Assembly: GCF_036867415.1 (NCBI RefSeq)
Contig: NZ_JBAJHU010000005.1
Location: 186,001-250,000 of the forward strand
Length of the DNA stretch: 64,000 nt
Reading direction: 5' to 3'
Source: Rossellomorea sp036867415
Lineage (GTDB): Bacteria; Bacillota; Bacilli; Bacillales; Bacillaceae_B
Positions 24,708 to 33,214 of this stretch are shown one piece after another. The notes under the pieces were generated by a model, which worked only from the letters and a program-made list of their open reading frames with translations, searched no databases and was not told where the DNA came from. Positions within the stretch are counted from its first letter, which is position 1, and each line of letters opens with the position of its first letter. The translations under genes were made by a program, and so were the position numbers.

Positions 24708-25469
24708 ATGGATGTCGAAGTGAAAAATGAAAAATCCCAGCCTTTTTTGAAGGATCATGAAGTGAAGGAACTTATTAAACAAAGCCAGGCGGGTGATCAG
24801 TCAGCCAGGGATACCATCGTGCAAAAAAACATGAGGCTCGTTTGGTCCGTTGTTCAGCGCTTCCTTAACAGGGGATATGAACCTGATGATCTGTTTCAAA
24901 TAGGCTGTATCGGGCTGCTGAAATCAGTGGATAAGTTTGACTTAAGCTATGACGTGAAATTCTCGACCTATGCTGTACCGATGATCATTGGGGAGATCCA
25001 GCGATTCATCAGAGATGACGGCACTGTGAAAGTAAGCCGTTCCCTGAAAGAAATGGGGAATAAGATCCGGAAGGCGAAAGATGAGCTTTCGAAGAAGTTT
25101 GGAAGGGTCCCGACTGTCAGTGAGCTCGCTGAGCACCTCGAATATTCTGTTGAAGAAGTGATCATGGCTCAGGAAGCCAGTCGTGCTCCATCATCCATAC
25201 ACGAAACGGTTTATGAAAATGATGGTGATCCGATTACCTTATTGGACCAGATAGCGGATCATTCAGATCATAAATGGTTCGATAAAATCGCGTTGAAAGA
25301 AGCCATCAGGGAACTCGATGACAGAGAGCGTCTGATCGTATACTTAAGGTATTACAAAGACCAGACCCAATCAGAGGTAGCCGACCGGCTCGGTATATCA
25401 CAAGTACAGGTATCAAGGCTCGAGAAGAAAATATTACAGACCATGAAGGACCATATGTATACAGAATAA
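24708..25469 (+). CDS. sigF: RNA polymerase sigma-F
   Basis: A 253-residue forespore sigma factor. Region 2 (DLFQIGCIGLLKSVDKFD, then FSTYAVPMIIGEIQRFIRDDG), region 3 and the region 4 helix-turn-helix (SEVADRLGISQVQVSRLEKK) are all present. I prefer ATG 24708 over GTG 24702, since AAGGAG ends at 24697, only four bases before the GTG but ten before the ATG. It is last in the operon, before a strong terminator. Confidence 0.96.
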   Translation: MDVEVKNEKSQPFLKDHEVKELIKQSQAGDQSARDTIVQKNMRLVWSVVQRFLNRGYEPDDLFQIGCIGLLKSVDKFDLSYDVKFSTYAVPMIIGEIQRFIRDDGTVKVSRSLKEMGNKIRKAKDELSKKFGRVPTVSELAEHLEYSVEEVIMAQEASRAPSSIHETVYENDGDPITLLDQIADHSDHKWFDKIALKEAIRELDDRERLIVYLRYYKDQTQSEVADRLGISQVQVSRLEKKILQTMKDHMYTE

Positions 25470-25537
25470 AAAAATAACCTTATCCTCTTCACCCACAACG
25501 TATTTGGTGGGTAAGAGTGGTAGGGTTATTTTTTTGT
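25470..25537 (+). terminator. Terminator after sigF
   Basis: AAAATAACC pairs with GGGTTATTTT around a loop containing a second ACCCAC/GTGGGT stem, followed by a T-run. Confidence 0.82.
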
Positions 25538-25590
25538 CAGTTTGCAAGGTAAAATAACAAAATCCAGCATATGGACGATTTGCTGCTATT

Positions 25591-25619
25591 ACATAAATTA
25601 CTTCCTTTAACCCATACTA
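25591..25619 (+). promoter_or_regulatory. Sigma-G-type promoter of the spoVA operon
   Basis: ACATA (25591-25595), a 17-base spacer, then CATACTA (25613-25619), a perfect sigma-G -10. spoVA is a sigma-G operon in B. subtilis. Confidence 0.72.
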
Positions 25620-25662
25620 TTGGTACGAGAGGGGAAAATTATGTTTTCAGGAAGTGAACAGA

Positions 25663-26283
25663 ATGGAAGGAATTGTGTACATTCGGTTGAGGCATAGCGT
25701 GCAGGTAAAATCAGAAAGTATAGTGACTCTCGGTCAACTAGCGCAGATCATCGCCCCGGAAGCTGTACTCAGCGGGTTGAAAAGCATAAGCATTCATCAG
25801 GTGACACCCTCTGATAAAAACATCGTCGTCATTGATGTCATGACTGTAATCAATAGAATTACCGATTACCACCCTCATTTGGATATTCAGACGATCGGGC
25901 CGGCGCAAAGCATCATTGAAGTCATCTATGAGAAGAAGAAAGTATCTCTCCCATTATTCATTGGGGTTTGGATGCTTTTGTTTATAGGTGCAGCAATGGC
26001 GATCATGAACTTTCATGAAGATGTCAGCATGAGGCAGGTCCATCAGACACTTTATCATTTTGTGACCGGTGATGAAGATCCGCATCCATTACTCTTTCAA
26101 ATCCCGTACTCATTTGGTCTAGGCCTCGGGATGATCCTCTTCTTTAATCATATCTTCCGGAAAAGGCTTAATGAAGAGCCGAGTCCGCTGGAAGTGGAGA
26201 TGTTCAATTATCAGCAGGACTTGGATCAATATGTCATAATGCACGAAAATAAAGAAAGTATGAAGCGGCTAGATGACAATTAG
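25663..26283 (+). CDS. spoVAA: Stage V sporulation protein AA
   Basis: A 206-residue protein with a soluble N-terminal part and two hydrophobic segments (LPLFIGVWMLLFIGAAMAIM and IPYSFGLGLGMILFF). It is part of the forespore inner-membrane SpoVA machinery for dipicolinic acid. I chose ATG 25663 (AGGAAGTG upstream; MEGIVYIRLRH aligns with the B. subtilis start) over GTG 25654. It overlaps spoVAB by 11 bases. Confidence 0.92.
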   Translation: MEGIVYIRLRHSVQVKSESIVTLGQLAQIIAPEAVLSGLKSISIHQVTPSDKNIVVIDVMTVINRITDYHPHLDIQTIGPAQSIIEVIYEKKKVSLPLFIGVWMLLFIGAAMAIMNFHEDVSMRQVHQTLYHFVTGDEDPHPLLFQIPYSFGLGLGMILFFNHIFRKRLNEEPSPLEVEMFNYQQDLDQYVIMHENKESMKRLDDN

Positions 26284-26695
26284 TGTGATCCTCACATTAT
26301 TTATAGGATTTGCAGGAGGATTGGCAGTAGGGTCGGGATTTGTGGCATTTTTAACTGTTCTGGGGATCATTCCAAGATTGACACAATTGACCAAGACGAT
26401 GAAAATGATTCACTATTATGAAATCGCGGTTATCACGGGTGCGCTGATGGGAGGGTTCATCAGTCTCAACGATTACACGATGCATATGAACCCGCTTATC
26501 CTCATACCGATTGGATTAGCCAGCGGAATATTCATCGGACTTTTGGCTGCGGCGTTGACTGAAGTGCTGAATGTCTTTCCGATCCTTGCTAAACGGATTG
26601 GAATCGAAGGGCAGATCGTTGTATTAATCATGGCTATTGTATTAGGTAAGATCTTCGGCTCCCTTTTTCATTGGCTGTACTTAGTTCATCAATAA
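26273..26695 (+). CDS. spoVAB: Stage V sporulation protein AB
   Basis: A 140-residue membrane protein with four hydrophobic helices. It partners SpoVAA. In B. subtilis spoVAC, spoVAD and spoVAEb come next. Here the next start is only 26 bases away and encodes SpoVAEa, so those three genes are absent from the operon. Confidence 0.92.
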   Translation: MTISVILTLFIGFAGGLAVGSGFVAFLTVLGIIPRLTQLTKTMKMIHYYEIAVITGALMGGFISLNDYTMHMNPLILIPIGLASGIFIGLLAAALTEVLNVFPILAKRIGIEGQIVVLIMAIVLGKIFGSLFHWLYLVHQ

Positions 26696-26720
26696 ATAGG
26701 TGTGAGGCAGGGGTTTTTTT

Positions 26721-27296
26721 ATGAGTGAAAGAAGAAAAGTGGTTTTGATAACTGATGGTGATGAATATGCAAAAAGAGCAATCGAACGGGTGGCGATAGA
26801 TTATGGAGGACGCTGTATTTCGAGTTCTAAAGGGAACCCTTCCGTTCTGCCCGGCCCCGAAATTGTAAAGCTCATAAAAAAAGCAAAGAATGACCCTGTC
26901 TTTGTCATGTTTGATGATAGCGGCTTCATTGGCGAAGGTGCCGGTGAAATGGCATTGAAATACGTCGCCAATCACTCAGACATTGACGTTCTGGGAATCA
27001 TAGCAGTGGCCAGTAAAACACGGCAGGCAGAATGGACAAGAGTGGATGTCTGTATTGATAAGTTTGGTGAATTAACGCCCTTTGGGGTGGACAAATTCGG
27101 TGTGCCCGAACTTGAAATGGGGAGAATGAACGGAGATACCGTTTATTGCCTGGATGAACTGGACGTTCCCGTCATTGTCGGAATCGGTGATATAGGGAAG
27201 ATGGCGAAAAGGGACGATTCCTCACAAGGCGCGCCGATTACAAAAAAAGCGGTAGAAATCATTTTTGAAAGGAGCGGATACCATGCCAGAAGATAA
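26721..27296 (+). CDS. spoVAEA: Stage V sporulation protein AE(a)
   Basis: A 191-residue soluble protein with no signal or membrane segment. It begins RKVVLITDGDEYAKRAIE and contains MFDDSGFIGEG, both typical of SpoVAEa. In other species it is associated with the spore membrane and is not essential for dipicolinate uptake. It overlaps spoVAF by 14 bases, so translation is coupled. Confidence 0.9.
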   Translation: MSERRKVVLITDGDEYAKRAIERVAIDYGGRCISSSKGNPSVLPGPEIVKLIKKAKNDPVFVMFDDSGFIGEGAGEMALKYVANHSDIDVLGIIAVASKTRQAEWTRVDVCIDKFGELTPFGVDKFGVPELEMGRMNGDTVYCLDELDVPVIVGIGDIGKMAKRDDSSQGAPITKKAVEIIFERSGYHARR

Positions 27297-28758
27297 AAAG
27301 ACACCCATTCCCAAGGATGTGGCTGTGTTAGAAGAATATATGCAAAAGAATGTCGGTCTTAACAAGAGCTTCGACCTCGGCGTCAGGAAGTTAAAGATAC
27401 TTAGAAAAAACGTGCATTTTTACTATATAAATGGTTTGACAGATGCAGGGTACATCATTGAACTTGTGGAAGAACTTGTTGGCATCAACGATAATGAGCG
27501 CCTTTCCACCCATCTATTCGATATTGTCCATAACCGTCTGGTCCATCAGTCTGTTGAACCTGTAAAAACGATTGAGGAAGCGGTAGATGAAGTATTGTCA
27601 GGGTTGATCGCGGTTGTCGTTGAAGGATATACAGAAGCTTTAATCGTCGATGTAAGAAGTTATCCCGGCCGACAGCCGATGGAGCCGGATACGGAAAAAG
27701 TAGTCCGTGGATCACGGGACGGCTATGTAGAAAATATAATCATCAACACAGCGTTGACAAGACGCAGAATCAGAGACCCAAGATTAAGATTTGAAATCTT
27801 CCGAATCGGGGAGCGTTCGAAAACAGATATATCAATTGCCTATATAGATGATGTGGCAAACCCCAGCCTGATAAAAGTGATTAAGCAAGAATTGAAAAGC
27901 ATTAAGATCGATGGATTGACGATGGCCGATAAAACGGTTGAAGAATTCCTGGTGAAGCAGGGATATAACCCGTACCCCCTTGTACGCTATACAGAGCGGG
28001 CGGATGTGGCAGCCGCTCACTTACTGGAGGGTCATGTACTCATCTTTGTGGATACCTCCCCAAGTGTCATCATCACACCGACCACTTATTTTCACCATCT
28101 ACAGCATGCGGAAGAATACAGACAATCACCCGCTGTCGGAACATTTGTCAGATGGACCAGATTTCTCGGGCTGCTGGCGTCGCTGTTTCTTTTACCTCTC
28201 TGGTATTTATTTGTCCTGGACCCCACTCTGCTGCCAGAAGGACTTGAATATATAGGACCAAACGAACAGACAAACATTCCGATCATCGCTCAGTTGTTCA
28301 TTGCCGATCTCGGGGTGGAAATGTTCAGGATAGCAGCCATTCATACTCCTACACCGCTATCGACCGCGATGGGTCTGATCGCTGCGGTCTTAATCGGGCA
28401 AATAGCGATTGATGTCGGCCTGTTCCAACCTGAAGTCATTCTTTATGTAGCGGTGGCCTCGATTGGAACTTTCGCTACACCAAGCTATGAATTGAGTGTC
28501 GCCAATAAAATGGCCCGGCTGCTTCTGCTGGTAGGGGTGGCTTTCTTCCATATTCCCGGGCTTGTCATCGGCTCTACACTTTATATCCTGTTTGTAGCAA
28601 ATATCAAGTCACTTAATACACCTTACTTGTGGCCGTTGATCCCTTTCAGCCCGATGGCATTCATGCAGATCTTGATCAGACGTTCGATGCCTGGCGCAAA
28701 GATCCGTCCCAGTATCGTGAAGCCGCGTAACAAATATAAGCAGCCTGTGAAATCGTAA
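27283..28758 (+). CDS. spoVAF: Stage V sporulation protein AF (GerA family)
   Basis: A 491-residue protein related to the A subunits of germinant receptors. A long N-terminal soluble domain is followed by about five transmembrane helices from residue 295 on (FLGLLASLFLLPLWYLFVL and later segments). ATG 27283 follows GAAAGGAG. It may act with SpoVAEa during germination. It ends the operon. Confidence 0.92.
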   Translation: MPEDKKTPIPKDVAVLEEYMQKNVGLNKSFDLGVRKLKILRKNVHFYYINGLTDAGYIIELVEELVGINDNERLSTHLFDIVHNRLVHQSVEPVKTIEEAVDEVLSGLIAVVVEGYTEALIVDVRSYPGRQPMEPDTEKVVRGSRDGYVENIIINTALTRRRIRDPRLRFEIFRIGERSKTDISIAYIDDVANPSLIKVIKQELKSIKIDGLTMADKTVEEFLVKQGYNPYPLVRYTERADVAAAHLLEGHVLIFVDTSPSVIITPTTYFHHLQHAEEYRQSPAVGTFVRWTRFLGLLASLFLLPLWYLFVLDPTLLPEGLEYIGPNEQTNIPIIAQLFIADLGVEMFRIAAIHTPTPLSTAMGLIAAVLIGQIAIDVGLFQPEVILYVAVASIGTFATPSYELSVANKMARLLLLVGVAFFHIPGLVIGSTLYILFVANIKSLNTPYLWPLIPFSPMAFMQILIRRSMPGAKIRPSIVKPRNKYKQPVKS

Positions 28759-28836
28759 GAATATTGCAACACCTCCTGATCTGTGGTAAATTACGTTTAA
28801 TCAAGAAAAGGATCAAAGAGGGGAATGAGAGGGTTC

Positions 28837-30141
28837 ATGCATCTTCATGGTTCAGCAGAAATCAATAATGAGGGACATTTAATGATAGGCGGGGTAAGTA
28901 CGACCGATCTTGTCAAACAGTACGGTACCCCCCTGTATGTCTATGATGTGTCGTTGATCAGGGAAAGAGCCAGAGGCTTCAAGGAGACGTTTCGGGAACT
29001 TGGAGTGAAAGCGGAAGTAGCATACGCAAGCAAGGCATTTTCAAGCATAGGTATTTTTCAATTAATGAAGGAAGAAGGGATGTCTCTGGATGTAGTCTCA
29101 GGTGGAGAGCTATTTACAGCTATGAAGGCTGAATTCCCTTCAGAAAGAATTCATTTCAATGGGAATAACAAGTCACGGGAGGAACTCGTTATGGCCATTG
29201 ATTATAATATCGGCTGCATCGTTGTTGATAACTTCCATGAACTTGAGCTTATTTCAGAAATCACCAATGGAATGAAGCGGCAGATAAATATTTTATTGAG
29301 AGTGACCCCGGGTATTGAAGCACACACCCATGATTATATTCTGACAGGGCAGGAAGATTCGAAATTTGGATTTGATCTTCAGAACGGACAGGCAGAAGAA
29401 GCAATGAAGCATTCACTGAAATCCGAGTACATAGAACTGCTGGGTCTGCATTGTCACATCGGATCACAGATCTTTGAAACAACCGGGTTCATCCTTGCAG
29501 CAAAGAAAATTATTGAAAAAGTTGCAGAGTGGAAGGCGGCATATGGCTTCATCCCCAGGGTCATCAATCTGGGGGGAGGATTCGGCATCCGCTATACAAA
29601 GCAGGATGACCCGATTCCTCCATCGCAATATGTGAAGGAAATGATCAATGCAGTCAAATTGGAAGCAGCGAAATTCAGTCTGGACATGCCTGAAATCTGG
29701 ATAGAACCCGGCCGATCGCTTGTAGGCGATGCAGGTACAAGCTTGTATACGGTAGGATCAAATAAAGAGGTTCCGAATATCCGTAAATACCTTGCAGTGG
29801 ATGGCGGGATGAGTGATAACATCCGGCCTGCATTATATAGTGCCAAGTATGAAGCCATCATGGCCAATAAGGCGGATGCTGACCCGGAGGAAACAGTATC
29901 GATTGCAGGTAAATGCTGCGAATCGGGTGACATGCTCATTTGGGATCTGCCTCTGCCGGATTCGGAACCGGGAGATATATTGGCCGTGTTCTGCACAGGA
30001 GCATATGGCTATTCAATGGCGAATAATTATAACCGCATCCCCCGTCCCCCTGTCGTATTCGTCGAGAATGGCCAATCTAAACTGGTTGTACGCCGTGAAA
30101 CCTACCAGGACCTGATCACACTTGACCAATCATTGATATAG
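28837..30141 (+). CDS. lysA: Diaminopimelate decarboxylase
   Basis: A 434-residue PLP enzyme that makes L-lysine from meso-diaminopimelate. The PLP lysine is in YASKAFSS. The HCHIGSQ motif, GGGFGI and EPGRSLVGDAG bind phosphate and substrate. The second-domain Cys in GKCCESGDML completes the site. ATG 28837 (GAGAGGG upstream) or ATG 28825 are both possible. No lysine riboswitch is seen before it. Confidence 0.94.
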   Translation: MHLHGSAEINNEGHLMIGGVSTTDLVKQYGTPLYVYDVSLIRERARGFKETFRELGVKAEVAYASKAFSSIGIFQLMKEEGMSLDVVSGGELFTAMKAEFPSERIHFNGNNKSREELVMAIDYNIGCIVVDNFHELELISEITNGMKRQINILLRVTPGIEAHTHDYILTGQEDSKFGFDLQNGQAEEAMKHSLKSEYIELLGLHCHIGSQIFETTGFILAAKKIIEKVAEWKAAYGFIPRVINLGGGFGIRYTKQDDPIPPSQYVKEMINAVKLEAAKFSLDMPEIWIEPGRSLVGDAGTSLYTVGSNKEVPNIRKYLAVDGGMSDNIRPALYSAKYEAIMANKADADPEETVSIAGKCCESGDMLIWDLPLPDSEPGDILAVFCTGAYGYSMANNYNRIPRPPVVFVENGQSKLVVRRETYQDLITLDQSLI

Positions 30142-30147
30142 AGGAGA

Positions 30148-30192
30148 GAAAGCAGTTTGAAGCTTCCATTTAACTTCAAACTGCTTCTTTCT
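30148..30192 (+). terminator. Terminator after lysA
   Basis: AGCAGTTTGAAG pairs with CTTCAAACTGCT in a perfect 12-bp stem; the tail TTCTTTC is T-rich. Confidence 0.85.
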
Positions 30193-30346
30193 ATTGAAAT
30201 TGTTTGAAAAAAAGTCATTTCAGCGAAACTTCATAAAATATATGGATGATTTTTATACACCACTATTTATGATACTTTCATTCCCGGCTGATTTTTTATA
30301 CAATAACAGTGTTATTCAAATGAAACGACAGAAGGTGAAGGAGAGC

Positions 30347-30439
30347 ATGAAATTAAAAAACGGGCTGCTGTTCCTGATATTATTGATGATCGGCCTCTTG
30401 GGAGGAATACTGTACTGGTTTGTGCTGGCCGCCAGCTAG
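30347..30439 (+). CDS. Small single-helix membrane protein, 30 residues
   Basis: The frame starts MKLKNGLL and is almost wholly one hydrophobic helix (LLFLILLMIGLLGGILYWFVL). AAGGTGAAGGAGAG precedes the ATG at seven bases, a very strong site. I do not recognise a name. Such miniproteins are common in sporulating bacilli. No clear sporulation promoter was found. Confidence 0.55.
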   Translation: MKLKNGLLFLILLMIGLLGGILYWFVLAAS

Positions 30440-30601
30440 GGAAAATCAGGTTGAATAAACAAAACAAATTTAGTAAGATATAAAAACATTCATCTTATTG
30501 ACGTGATTAATTTAATTCGTGATCGAGATTTAAAAACTATTGTTTTTGGCTATAATGAGAATAAACGCCATTATAGGTATAAAACGTAACGAGGGGTAAT
30601 T

Positions 30602-30955
30602 ATGTTAATTCGGTATAAAAAGGCATTTGAAAAGATTGCAATGGGTCTACTATCTTTCATGCCAAATGAAAAAGATCTGAAAAAGCTTCAGCAAACAATG
30701 AAACAATATGAAACGGAAGACAATTGGCAGCTCTTTTTATGGAAAGAAGAAGACATAGTCGGTTTAATCGGAGTGTATAAAACAGATAGTACGATGGAAG
30801 TCCAGCATATATCGGTTAACCCTTCACATCGTCATGAAGGCATTGGGAAAGCAATGATCAAACAGTTGAAAGAAATGTATTCAGAGATATCGGTAAAACC
30901 TAATTCAGATACGGCTTCTTTTTTTGAAAGATGTGACGAAGAAAATATCGTTTAA
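30602..30955 (+). CDS. ribT: GNAT N-acetyltransferase RibT
   Basis: A 117-residue GNAT protein with the acetyl-CoA loop HRHEGIGKAM. The start MLIRYKKAFEKIAMGLLSFM is close to B. subtilis RibT. There, ribT closes the riboflavin operon ribDEAHT. Here no other rib gene precedes it, so the gene stands alone. The substrate is unknown. Confidence 0.88.
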   Translation: MLIRYKKAFEKIAMGLLSFMPNEKDLKKLQQTMKQYETEDNWQLFLWKEEDIVGLIGVYKTDSTMEVQHISVNPSHRHEGIGKAMIKQLKEMYSEISVKPNSDTASFFERCDEENIV

Positions 30956-30961
30956 TAATAG

Positions 30962-31008
30962 AAAAGAGACTAACCGGCGGAACCATCCTGCTACGTTAGT
31001 CTCTTTTT
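30962..31008. terminator. Bidirectional terminator between ribT and the DUF309 gene
   Basis: AAAAGAGACTAAC pairs with GTTAGTCTCTTTT. It overlaps the end of the leftward gene. Confidence 0.82.
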
Positions 31009-31512
31009 ATTCAGCGCTTTTAAACGTTCATCGATCACTGGGGTGCGGTCCCTCATAGAATGGCGGTGGATGAGCTGCTCATTTGACAGGTCACTTGGCA
31101 TGCACCACGTATACCCTTCTTTCCTGCATAAGTCTTCGGCTTCATTTAGGAGGGCGGGATCTTTTATTGGAAGGTCCAGGCTGTTGTAAGGAACTTGTTC
31201 CCCGATATTGCTGATGGTCTTATCAAGGGTCCGTATCAAAGAGGAAGAATCCAAACCAAGTCCGTCAAGGGCTGGTTGATTGTCCTTCAGATTACATAAC
31301 GCTTTTGAAAGTATTCTCTCAGCACCGTGTACATTGTCTCTTCTGTAATGGTATAAACCTACGGCTATTTGGATGAGACCTACCCAGTGGGAAGATCTAT
31401 TACCGGGATCGACTTCTTTCCAGTATTCTTCCAGTACTTCGTGACATTCAAAATAATCGCGATTTCCGTGAAAATGGACAAGGTATTGAAGGTATGCCTG
31501 AGGATATGTCAT
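30991..31512 (-). CDS. ypuF: DUF309 protein, YpuF-like
   Basis: About 173 residues. The DUF309 signature is near residue 20: DYFECHEVLEEYWK, with conserved His and Glu that may bind metal. It is all-helical and soluble. ATG 31512 (GGAGGGATATC upstream) is chosen over a start six codons further up. The function is unknown. It is transcribed away from scpA. Confidence 0.8.
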   Translation of the reverse strand: MTYPQAYLQYLVHFHGNRDYFECHEVLEEYWKEVDPGNRSSHWVGLIQIAVGLYHYRRDNVHGAERILSKALCNLKDNQPALDGLGLDSSSLIRTLDKTISNIGEQVPYNSLDLPIKDPALLNEAEDLCRKEGYTWCMPSDLSNEQLIHRHSMRDRTPVIDERLKALNKKRLT

Positions 31513-31674
31513 GATATCCCTCCTTTTCAACTAGTTTATCATATTCCTTCCAGGAAAAAGTGTATCAAAACTCCGGGAGGCGATTCAAAAAATTACTATT
31601 GGAGATTAGAGTTGAATCTACTATACTTATAGAAGCGGCTGTTAGGAAAGAATGGAATAGAAACTGGTGATATA

Positions 31675-32439
31675 GTGGAATACAATGTAAAGATCGATGC
31701 GTTCGAAGGTCCACTCGATCTTCTTTTGCATCTTATCAATTCGTTAGAAGTGGATATATACGATATACCGATGGCTCAGATTACAGAGCAGTATTTATTA
31801 TATGTACATACAATGAAGGACTTACAGCTTGATGCGGCGAGTGAATATCTGGTGATGGCGGCAACGCTGCTTGCCATCAAAAGCAAGATGCTCCTTCCCA
31901 AGCACGATGATGGACTTGTGGATGAGGACATAGAATTTGAAGAAGAAGATCCCCGGGATGAATTGGTAGAGAGACTCGTCGAATACAGAAAGTTTAAAGA
32001 AGCGGCAAATGAACTGAAAGCCCGCGAAGAAGAAAGAGGCCAAGTCTTTACTAAGCCCCCGAGCGACCTCACGGAGTATACAGAAGAAGATAGCTTGAAA
32101 AACCCGGAAATGAACGTGTCATTGTATGATATGCTGGGGGCATTTCATAAATTATTAAGACGCAAGAAAATCCAGAGACCGGTACAGACGAGAATTACCA
32201 GGCAGGAAGTATCTATCGAGAAGAGGATGGATGAAATCATAAACAGTTTGCGGAAGGTGAAAGAAAGAACACCGTTTACTGCGTTATTTCCCATTAATGA
32301 CAAAGAGCATTTAGTTGTTACCTTTCTGGCTGTTCTGGAACTAATGAAGAGAAAGCAGATTTTTGTGGATCAGGAAAATAATTTCACGGAAATCTTCGTG
32401 GAGTCATGTGAGGAGGTAGGACTTATTGGTCAGCATTAA
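31675..32439 (+). CDS. scpA: Segregation and condensation protein A
   Basis: A 254-residue kleisin. The N-terminal FEGPLDLLLHLINSLEVDIYDIP motif and the C-terminal winged helix (HLVVTFLAVLELMKRKQIFVDQ) are typical. It bridges the SMC heads in bacterial condensin. GTG start. It overlaps scpB by 14 bases. Confidence 0.95.
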   Translation: MEYNVKIDAFEGPLDLLLHLINSLEVDIYDIPMAQITEQYLLYVHTMKDLQLDAASEYLVMAATLLAIKSKMLLPKHDDGLVDEDIEFEEEDPRDELVERLVEYRKFKEAANELKAREEERGQVFTKPPSDLTEYTEEDSLKNPEMNVSLYDMLGAFHKLLRRKKIQRPVQTRITRQEVSIEKRMDEIINSLRKVKERTPFTALFPINDKEHLVVTFLAVLELMKRKQIFVDQENNFTEIFVESCEEVGLIGQH

Positions 32440-33019
32440 TTGGAAAGGGATCTTGGAGAGTTTACTTTTTGCGGCGGGAGATGAAGGTCTTTCTTTAAAA
32501 CAAGTGTGTTCTGTCCTTGAATTGAGCGAAAAAGAAGCGGGCGGCCTACTGCAGGAATTAAAGAAAGACTATGATGATTGTCATGACCGGGGCATTTATA
32601 TGACAGAACTTGCAGGGACGTTCCAGCTCGTCACGAAGAAATGTAATGCCGACTATCTGAAAAAGCTTGTGGAGTCACCGAGTGTCAGCTCGTTATCACA
32701 GGCTGCATTGGAAACTCTCGCGATCATTGCGTATAAACAGCCGATAACGAGGGTGGAAATTGAACAAATAAGAGGAGTCAAAACAGAAAGACCGATTCAA
32801 ACCCTCACGTCAAAGGGGCTTGTGAAGGAAATCGGAAGAGCCGAAGGAACCGGACGGGCTTATCTATTTGGGACCACAGTGGAATTTCTGGATTACTTTG
32901 GTCTGAGCAACCTAGAAGAACTGCCTCCTCTTCCGGAGAGCATCCAGGAAGATTTTGCACAGGATGAAGCAGACTTGTTCTTTGAGAAATTCCAGGAAAC
33001 GATGGACACAGATGAATAG
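32426..33019 (+). CDS. scpB: Segregation and condensation protein B
   Basis: A 197-residue protein with two winged-helix domains. The conserved ALETLAIIAYKQPITRVEIEQIRG segment is the family hallmark. It binds ScpA and is the third member of SMC condensin. GTGAGGAGGTAGG provides the ribosome site inside scpA. Confidence 0.95.
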   Translation: MVSINWKGILESLLFAAGDEGLSLKQVCSVLELSEKEAGGLLQELKKDYDDCHDRGIYMTELAGTFQLVTKKCNADYLKKLVESPSVSSLSQAALETLAIIAYKQPITRVEIEQIRGVKTERPIQTLTSKGLVKEIGRAEGTGRAYLFGTTVEFLDYFGLSNLEELPPLPESIQEDFAQDEADLFFEKFQETMDTDE

Positions 33020-33032
33020 TGATGAATAACAA

Positions 33033-33063
33033 AAAACACGGCACGTACAGCCGTGTTTTTTTG
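33033..33063 (+). terminator. Terminator after scpB
   Basis: AAAACACGGC / GCCGTGTTTT, a perfect 10-bp stem with a 7-base loop and a T-run. Confidence 0.92.
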
Positions 33064-33151
33064 TTGTTTTTTGGAGGATCGATTTCATTTCGCCGGAAAG
33101 AAACGGCATGTGATTATCTCCTGCACAGGGAAGAGAAAGTTCAGGTTTCGT

Positions 33152-33179
33152 TCATATTAGCACTTGTCCTGCATAAACT
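33152..33179 (+). promoter_or_regulatory. Sigma-E-type promoter of dacB-spmAB
   Basis: TCATATT (33152-33158), a 13-base spacer, CATAAACT (33172-33179). The -35 is a full consensus match and the -10 has one mismatch. This operon is sigma-E controlled in B. subtilis. Confidence 0.75.
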
Positions 33180-33214
33180 TGTACAAACACTTCAAAGTTC
33201 GATTAAAGGGGTAG

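Noticed and set aside
28759..28836. Lysine riboswitch before lysA
   Set aside because: Only 78 bases separate spoVAF from lysA, too short for the aptamer, and no lysine-riboswitch core is visible.
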